A stretch of DNA of 64,000 nucleotides from the NCBI RefSeq assembly GCF_963676685.1, contig NC_092344.1:86954749-87018748 (forward strand), read 5' to 3'. Numbering within the stretch: position 1 is the stretch's first letter; every line of letters starts with the position of its first letter. Positions 57,601 through 64,000 of this stretch are shown here, piece by piece. Origin of the DNA: Mytilus edulis. Taxonomy: Eukaryota; Mollusca; Bivalvia; Mytilida; Mytilidae. The position numbers and the translations under genes were made by a program. The notes under the pieces are model-generated. The model was not told the DNA's origin, ran no database searches, and saw only the letters and a list, made by a program, of their open reading frames with translations.

Positions 57601-60600
57601 ATTTTATTGAAAAATCCTATGCGAATCAAGTATGCAAAAAAAAATGTCAATGGAGGAAAGGGTTAAAAAATGTAATTGTTGTGATAGATCTACATCTGAT
57701 TAAAAGTATTTTTCCTTTAGAGTTCAACAACTAATACCAACTATGATTTTGTTATATTGTAGGTGTTAAGCAGGCTTGTAGTTCCTTTCTAGAAAAGCAG
57801 CTTGATGCTACTAACTGTTTAGGTATTAAAATATTTGCTGAGCAGCATAGTTGTGATGAACTCCTTGAGGCTGCAGACAGTTTCTGTTTGAAGCACTATG
57901 AAGACATTATTAAATATGATGAATTCAAAACTTTACCTATAGACCAAGTAGAATCACTGGTCAAGTGTGATAGCCTGCAGGTAAGAATTGCTTACATGAC
58001 ACAGCCAAAAAAAACATAAAAGGAAAAACCCTCAAAACAAATTGAGGCAATCTTTGATAAAACTATTTACATACATGTATATACAAATGTATTTAATAAT
58101 AATGTTCTCAATGAGATTTGTTTTATATTATCGCTGACTCTGCAAGGACAATGAAATAGCAAAAAAGTAATATTTGTACTATTTGTAGAATTTCTGTAAA
58201 CTGTTGTCATGACTGGTGTTTGTCATTTTAGTTGTTTTTCTTTTAACAATGGTGGTGACAGTTTATCTTTGACCTTTGATTTTTAATCACCCCTTAGTAT
58301 CTCTTTTTTTTAAATAAATATTCACAGATGTATGATGATCAGGTATTTTGTCATTTAGTCACCAGCTTTGTCCTGAATTGAACTGGACAACAAGTAAGGT
58401 AATACAACTAACATTTTTGAGAGTATCCCTCAATACATGAAAACCTACTATGTGTACTAAAAAATTGATTCTTGTCCAAAGGTTTATCTGACTCACCCTA
58501 AACAGAGTGTATAATTGATGAGACTGTTTTTTCAACACCTTGCATGTGATTAGATTCCTACAGATATTTACCTCCGGTCTAACAAATAAATTGTAAACTT
58601 AAATTCATTTTTCTCTACTGCCCCTTAATATCAAAATTCATGAGCATGCAAAACTGTGATGTGTTTTTACATCCATTGCTTATGTGCCTCAGGTTAATGA
58701 TTACTGAACATTATTCAATGTTTATACTTACACATAACGGCATTGTATGAAATTTTTGAAATTTTTCATGATATTTTCGCGAGAATTACATTTTTGTGTA
58801 AGAATCATAGCTTCCTGTTTGGTATCAATCATTATATAAGCATGATTACCAATTGGTGTGTCAGTTACTGTTGATATTTATACGATTTAATAACGCCTTT
58901 GGAATTTTTATTTTTTAGGATATATTTACAGTGTATGTTAGAATAATAGAAATGCAGCCATTATTTCAATTTTCAGAAATATTATTGATAATGCATGTAT
59001 AATTTTTTTTAAATTAAAGGTTAACACAGAAGAGCCAGTTTATCAATCAGTTATCAACTGGGTAAAGCATAAAGAAGAATCTCGTACACACCTGTTACCA
59101 CGGTTGTTGCATCATGTCCGTCTGCCAATTTTAACAGCCAAATTTTTAACAGATGTTGCTGATGAAGAAGTAAGTGTATCCAGCCATTTTCAAAAGGGGG
59201 TTTCCAATCATATGTTTCCATTTAAATGCATTAATCGTCCAAAAAAATGGATTGTCTGAACCCCCTGGATCTGCCACTGATGTAGTTACAGCGTCATTTA
59301 TAACATTAGATATTGATTGATTCTCTAATTCTGAAATTACGCATTTAAAAAGATCGTGACATGTTTGATAAATTATTATTTTCCCCAGGTTAATAAAAAG
59401 TATAGGTTCATAAAAGGTTCAAATTTGCCATAAGATTTTAAAGTGTTTTATGATAAAGTACTACAAATTTTACATAGATATTGAATTGATATAACTATTT
59501 ACACAAACTTATTTCGTTTTTGCACAACACATTATAAATTATTAAGTTATGTCTCCATGATTATGCATTATTTTATGTTGTTGTGTCTGTGTGGTCCTAT
59601 TTTTAGCTCACCTGTCCCGAAGGGACAAGTGAGCTTATGCCATCACTTGGCGTCCGTCGTCGTCCGTCGTCTGTCGTCCGTCGTCTGTCGTCGTAAACTA
59701 TTTCAAGAATCTTCTCCTCTGAAACTACTGGGCCAAATACTTTCAAACTTTAACTGAATGTTCCTTAGGGTATCTAATTTATAAATTGTATCCGAAGTTT
59801 TGATCTATCAACAAACATGGTCGCCATTGCTAAAAATAGAACATAGGGGTCAAATGCAGTTTTTGGCTTATAACTCAAAAACCAAAGCATTTAGAGCAAA
59901 TCTGACATGGAGTAATATTGTTTATCAGGTCAAGATCTATCTGCCCTGAAATTTTCAGATGAATCAGACAACCCGTTGTTGGGTTGCTGCCCCTGAATTG
60001 GTAATTTTAAGGAAATTTTGCTGTTTTTGGTTATTATCTTGAATATTATTATAGATAGAGATAAACTGTAAACAGGAATAATGTTCAGCAAAGTAAGATT
60101 TACAAATAAGTCAACATGACGGAAATGGTCAGTTGACCCCTTTAGGAGTTATTGCCCTTTATAGTCCATTTTTAACCATTTTTCGTAAATCTTAGTAATC
60201 TTTTACAAAAATCTTCTCCTCTGAAACTACTGGGCCAAATACTTCCAAACTTTAACTGAATGTTCCTTAGGGTATTTAGTTTGTAAATTGTATCCGAAGT
60301 TGTGATCTATCAACAAACATGGTCGCCATTGCTAAAAATAGAACATAGGGGTCAAATGCAGTTTTTGGCTTATAACTCAAAAACCAAAGCATTTAGAGCA
60401 AATCTGACGTAGGTAATATTGTTTATCAGGTCAAGATCTATCTGCCCTGAAATTTTCAGATGAATCAGACAACCTGTTGCTGGGTTGCTGCCCCTGAATT
60501 GACAATTTTAAGGAAATTTTGCTGTTTTTGTTTATTATCTTGAATATAATTATAGATAGAAATAAACTGTAAACAGCAATAATGTTCAGCAAAGTAAGAT

Positions 60601-63583
60601 CTTCAATTAAGTCAAATTGACCAAAATTGTCAATTGACCACTTAAGGAGTTATTGCCCTTTAAAGACTTTTTTCACAATTTGTTCATCATGTTGACTTAC
60701 TTTAAAAAATCTTCTCCTTTGAAACTGCTGTATCAATTTCAGCCAAACTTAGGCTAAATGAGTTTCAGGGTATCTAGTATAAATTTTATATTTTATTTCC
60801 TTGTATGTCAAGAAACATAGCTCCTATGGCTAAAATAGAACATAGGAGAAAATGATTATTTTTTTTGGCTTTTGAAGAAAATAGGACGATCCAAAAAACA
60901 TTTAAATAAATTGAAAAGCCAAAATAATCATTGATGAGAGATTTAACCAAAAGAATTAAGGTGAGCGATTCAGGCTCTTGAGAGCCTCTTGTTCAATAAC
61001 TTAAAACAATTGTTGGCACTGTTTACTTATAAAGCAACCTCTGGGATTTAGTATAAACATTGGCACCTCTTGGTCATAGAACATTCTGAATCATTGTTGT
61101 GGACAAGTTTTCCTGATGATTTTAGGTCTGAAAAATCTACATAATGTGTACCCTTTGGAACTTATTATATATTCTTATGTAGAGGTTTGTTTTATCTAGC
61201 AATAAAGACTTTTGAAAAAGATAATTTAGGGGCCAAATTTAGCCAAAATTGTCATTTGTCTCATGACCCCACCCCACCCCCCTTTTCCATATCCATTTAG
61301 CCCATTGCACTGTAGTTTCCATTCAATCAGACTATATCAAATCTATGATATTTACTTTATTAGGTATGAAGTAAATAATTCATGTTGTTCACATTAAATT
61401 ACTGTGAAAAAAACAATGCTTTTAAACTTCCATTTTATTATAAAAAAAAAATACCATTATTGAAATTAAAATTTCAGCACTTTGTTCATTTAGGTGTTAA
61501 TCAAAAAGAGTCATGAATGTAGAGATTTACTTGACGAAGCCAAGAAGTTTCACTTGCGACCTGACTTAAGGAATCAGATGTGCAGCACAAGGACAAAGCA
61601 ACGTATAGGTAAGGTCTAATTATTGAAAGGTTACATAAAAAATAATAATGCCTACAGATTATAGAGTACTGTAAATTCAGAAATTATTGCGTGCATTTAT
61701 TATTGCAGTTATGTCATTGTAGAGTAAAATGCAATTTTAATTTTTGCGATATTGAGAAAAATCCTGTTTAATTTATATAAAATTTCAAAATGCAAGTTTT
61801 AATTATCGTGCTTATAACCCTGTCGCATTTTTCGCAATAATTTCTGAATTTACAGTATTCCTTCATAATCTTATGTCTTTAAATGGCTGTTTTCTAGTAT
61901 ATTTAAAATAACCTTCCCAACATTAAAGCTATCTATGCAGCTGCGAAATGCTTCTTTTTGTCCTCATAGTGATTTTTATTTAATTAGGGCCCCGCCTTTA
62001 GGCAGGTCGCCCTATAGTGATCAGTCCGTCCGTCCGTCTGTCCGTAACACTTTTGTGTCCGCTCCATATCTAGAGAACCATTATGATTTCATACTTTATA
62101 CTTTACATGTTTAATAACCACCACCAGAGGGCGTGTCATGATGTATGTACAACTTCCTAGGTCAAAGTTCAAGGTAAAAAAACTTTGGTTTCAGTTGACA
62201 ACCCTGTGTCCTGTGGTGAAGATCGTGTCCGCTCTATATCTTGAGAACCGTTATGATTTCAAAGTTTATACTTGACATGTATATGAACCAACACCAGAGG
62301 GTGTGTCATAATTTATGAACGACTGCCTAGGGCAAAGTTCAAGGTCAAAAACTTTGGTTTCAGTTGACAACCCCATGTCCTATGGTAAAGATTGTGTCCG
62401 CTCTATATCTTGAAAACCGTTATCATTTTGAAGTTTATACCTGAAATGTATATAAACCAATATCAGAGGGTTTGTCATAATTTATGTACAACTTCCTAGG
62501 TCAAAGGTCAAGGTCAAAAACTTTGGTTTCAGTTGACAACCCCATGTCCTATGGTAAAGATCGTGTCCGCTCTATATCTTGAGAACCGTTATCATTTCAA
62601 AGTTTATACTTGACATGTATATAAACCAACACCAAAGGGTGTGTCATAATTTATGTGCAACTTCCTAGGTCAAAGGTCAAAGGTCAAGGTCAAAAACTTT
62701 GGTTTCAGTTGACAACCCCATGTCCTATGGTAAAGATCGTGTCCGCTCTATATCTTGAGAACTGTTATCATTTCAAAGTTTATACTTGACATGTTTATAA
62801 ACCAACACCAAAGGGTGTGTCATAATTTATTTACAACTTCCTAGGTCAAAGGTCAAGGTCAAAAACTTTGATTTCAGTTGACAAACCTATGTCCTATGGT
62901 AAAGATACAATTTTTTAATGCACATTATTCACAGCGGGGCCCACAGAGATGGCTCCCATCTCAATGATATCTAGTTTGTATCATCTTTGCTATGATTTGT
63001 TGCAAATTTTGGCCTCCTTATAAATTTGTGTGTCTTTCAAAATTTATTTAATCTTTAAGCATTTCTTAACAAGTAGCTAGACATGACATGAGTATTGGTG
63101 ATAAATTAATGTTTATGTCCAGTGACAAATATTACATCAGAATGTGAATATTTTTATGGTGTCAACATCAGTGTAATGACTTATATACATGTATATATAT
63201 ATACCTTAAATATGAATTTTTACAGATGTACGCTGTAGCTATTAGAATAGGAAAATTCACTATTGGTTTATATTTGTTTATTTCACAATGCACATAAAGC
63301 ATTAAGATATTCTGTCCAGTCTATGTAATCTTTTAAGGAAAATCATGATATGGGACTTAAAAAATGCTAAATGAAAACATCACAAACCAGTTTCATTCAA
63401 TCTGTTTTTCGTTCAAAATTTAAAAAAAAAATTAACCCTGAAAAAATAAAAAGTTAATTTCCATATCTTCATACAGGTACAGATGATATACTTGTTGTAA
63501 TGGGAGGATTTGGATCTCACCAGAACATGGTAGAAGCTGTTGAACAGTATGACCCTAAAACAGAAGCATGGACTCGCAGACCT
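54463..63583 (+). CDS. KLHL12: Kelch-like protein 12 orthologue (BTB-BACK-Kelch), 3' end outside window
   Basis: Six coding exons join in frame: 54463-54669, 55882-56035, 57763-57980, 59020-59169, 61494-61608 and 63477-63583. They give 317 codons of an expected total near 570. The BTB domain spans about residues 13-125: [63 protein letters not shown]. The BACK domain follows: [35 protein letters not shown] linker reads [20 protein letters not shown]. The first Kelch blade starts [41 protein letters not shown] and [10 protein letters not shown] are KLHL12 hallmarks rather than KLHL20 ones. In vertebrates KLHL12 is a CUL3 ubiquitin-ligase adaptor acting on Dishevelled and SEC31; the same role here is inferred from orthology. 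The AUG at 54463 fits the family N-terminus. Intron 2 starts with an exon-derived 64-bp array. Confidence 0.93.
54670..55881. other. KLHL12 intron 1
   Basis: GT at 54670, TTTTTAG at the end. It contains the hairpin-ended family C element at 55080-55558; otherwise AT-rich. Confidence 0.85.
55080..55558 (+). mobile_element. Hairpin-ended repeat family C
   Basis: 5' hairpin ATGCCCC-ACCTAC / GTAG-AGGGGCAT (55084-55112). Then a CGTT/CGTC-rich tract (55137-55165) and two tandem units of about 165 bp starting CAGGTTAAAGTTTTTGGTCA (about 55188 and 55347). The end is GTGGGGCATCCGTGTACTAT then GGATACATTCTTGTTT, where a weak hairpin precedes CTTGTT. Confidence 0.7.
55882..56035 (+). other. KLHL12: KLHL12 coding exon 2
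   Basis: 154 nt, phase 0 in and phase 1 out. Encodes [20 protein letters not shown] through [10 protein letters not shown]. Its last 64 bp (55972-56035) are the founder unit of the following tandem array. Confidence 0.92.
56036..57067 (+). repeat. Exon-derived 64-bp tandem array, 16 extra units
   Basis: Units of about 64 bp copy 55972-56035: GTAAATGTCAGAGTAGAAAA, TGTCCAGGAGTTACTTCCTG, CAGCTTGTCTACTTCAGCTC, ACAG. Starts are 56036, 56100 (short), 56154, 56218, 56282, 56346, 56410, 56471, 56535 (with insert), 56609, 56673, 56737, 56801, 56865, then two diverged ones at 56931 and 57004. Almost every unit ends CACAG followed by GTAAATG, copying the exon 2 donor. The pyrimidine-rich TTTTCTACTTCAG just before it resembles an acceptor. 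Confidence 0.93.
57068..57762. other. Rest of KLHL12 intron 2
   Basis: AT-rich, with the TTAA-flanked MITE at 57363-57666. Ends TATTGTAG before exon 3. Confidence 0.85.
57363..57666. mobile_element. piggyBac-like MITE
   Basis: TTAA, then CCCTTTCCTCCAT at the left; ATGGAGGAAAGGG, then TTAA at the right. The 13-bp TIRs starting CCC and the TTAA duplications are the piggyBac signature. The interior repeats GACGCCTTTTGACGCC-like phrases. No transposase. Confidence 0.75.
57763..57980 (+). other. KLHL12: KLHL12 coding exon 3
   Basis: 218 nt, phase 1 in and phase 0 out. Encodes [20 protein letters not shown] through [11 protein letters not shown], the BTB end (3-box region) and start of BACK. Confidence 0.92.
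57981..59019. other. KLHL12 intron 3
   Basis: About 1 kb of AT-rich sequence; no repeat family or gene recognised. Confidence 0.8.
59020..59169 (+). other. KLHL12: KLHL12 coding exon 4
   Basis: 50 codons, phase 0. Encodes [20 protein letters not shown] through FLTDVADEE, the BACK domain core. Acceptor AAATTAAAG, donor GTAAGT. Confidence 0.92.
59605..60992 (+). mobile_element. Hairpin-ended repeat family A, full copy in KLHL12 intron 4
   Basis: 5' hairpin AGCTCACCTGTCCC GAA GGGACAAGTGAGCT (59605-59635), a CGTC/CCGT tract (59650-59693), then two tandem units of about 500 bp. AATCTTCTCCTCTGAAACTA recurs at about 59708 and 60210, and AGGAGTTATTGCCCTTTA recurs as well. 3' hairpin AGGCTCT TG AGAGCCT (60972-60987), followed by CTTGTT. 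No TIR and no ORF. Confidence 0.8.
60993..61493. other. End of KLHL12 intron 4
   Basis: AT-rich; acceptor CATTTAG before 61494. Nothing else recognised. Confidence 0.75.
61494..61608 (+). other. KLHL12: KLHL12 coding exon 5
   Basis: 115 nt, phase 0 in and phase 1 out. Encodes [20 protein letters not shown] through RTKQRI, the BACK-to-Kelch linker typical of KLHL12. Confidence 0.92.
61986..62974 (+). mobile_element. Hairpin-ended repeat family B in KLHL12 intron 5
   Basis: 5' hairpin AGGGCCCCGCC TTTA GGCAGGTCGCCCT (61986-62013), then a CCGT tract (62026-62045). Five tandem units of about 170 bp follow, starting GTGTCCGCT (62055, 62225, 62394, 62563, 62739), each with GGTCAAGGTCAAAAACTTTG. 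3' hairpin GAGATGG CTC CCATCTC (62946-62962), followed by AATGATATCTAGTTT. Confidence 0.8.
62975..63476. other. End of KLHL12 intron 5
   Basis: AT-rich; acceptor CATACAG before 63477. Nothing else recognised. Confidence 0.75.
63477..63583 (+). other. KLHL12: KLHL12 coding exon 6 (first Kelch blade)
   Basis: 107 nt, phase 1 in and phase 0 out. Encodes [20 protein letters not shown] through TEAWTRRP, with the GG and W residues of a Kelch repeat. Donor GTAAAT. Confidence 0.92.
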
Positions 63584-64000
63584 GTAAATACCTTAAATTT
63601 CTTATGATTTTGGTTGTTAATGAAAAATATATCTTATTGGAATTTTTGAATAAACTGAAATTAAATAACAAAGTGTTTTCCTAAAAAATTTATTGACAAA
63701 GATTTTGTTCAAGACGTTTAAACCCTTAAAAAAGTAAATGATGTGATTGTGGTAAATATGTATTGCTGAGGCTTGATTAATTCTTGAAAAACATGTTATA
63801 AGTTGAAGACTATAACTTAAACAAAATATTCCTAGCTATAACCATCAGCAGAAATATTGTTTTGCTGTTACCTCTTTTATGTTCCATAGGGATAAAAAAA
63901 AAAAATTTAATGATAAGGATTAATGATTAGGATAAAGTCAAAATACTTTCATTTAATCAGATAGTCATGTTACACTATTTTAACAGTTTAGAAATATGTT
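63584..64000. other. Start of KLHL12 intron 6
   Basis: AT-rich, no exon visible before the window ends. The remaining Kelch blades must lie to the right. Confidence 0.8.

Noticed and set aside
54463..63583. KLHL20 as an alternative identity
   Set aside because: DFVYTET, the [21 protein letters not shown] context and [10 protein letters not shown] fit KLHL12 better; KLHL20 differs at these positions.

Overview
The window looks like an AT-rich metazoan nuclear genome, most likely a bivalve mollusc and probably a mytilid mussel. Genes are split by introns with GT/AG borders. The recognisable proteins are animal families (KLHL12, rolling-stone-like). The intergenic space is packed with repeats that I associate, from memory only, with mussel genomes. 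No prokaryotic gene, rRNA, tRNA or CRISPR array is visible.

Layout. (i) 1-42385 is a locus built from three tandem copies of a block that carries a four-exon rolling-stone-like membrane protein gene. Copy 1 (12078-16253) is intact at 277 codons. Copy 2 (26204-32972) keeps exons 2-4 but has lost the end and splice donor of its first coding exon. Copy 3 (39805-42130) has stops and a frameshift and lacks the last exon. (ii) Copy 1 is interrupted upstream (about 364-7914) by a nest of mobile DNA: a 5'-truncated LINE with a 954-codon ORF; a second, decayed LINE; inside that one a TIR element (4065-6425, TSD GACTT) filled with a palindromic minisatellite; and inside that element's right end a Penelope-like RT fragment. 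(iii) 17000-21300, between copies 1 and 2, holds a MITE, a long hairpin and hairpin-ended repeats. (iv) Copy 2 intron 3 carries a 1.6-kb TIR element whose empty site is seen in copy 1. (v) 42400-53900 is repeat territory: LINE 3' ends, a second Penelope-like fragment, TIR elements, and a hAT-like foldback with 295-bp arms inside a larger TIR-bounded region. (vi) 54463-63583 is the first 317 codons, in six coding exons, of a KLHL12 orthologue (BTB, BACK, start of Kelch), running off the right edge. Its intron 2 begins with 16 extra copies of the last 64 bp of exon 2.

The clearest unusual structures are: the palindromic array with matching long inverted ends; the exon-derived 64-bp array that copies a splice donor again and again; four unrelated-looking repeat families that share a hairpin-at-both-ends architecture; and the graded decay of the tandem rolling-stone-like copies. 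All similarity statements come from reading the sequence; no alignment or database search was run.
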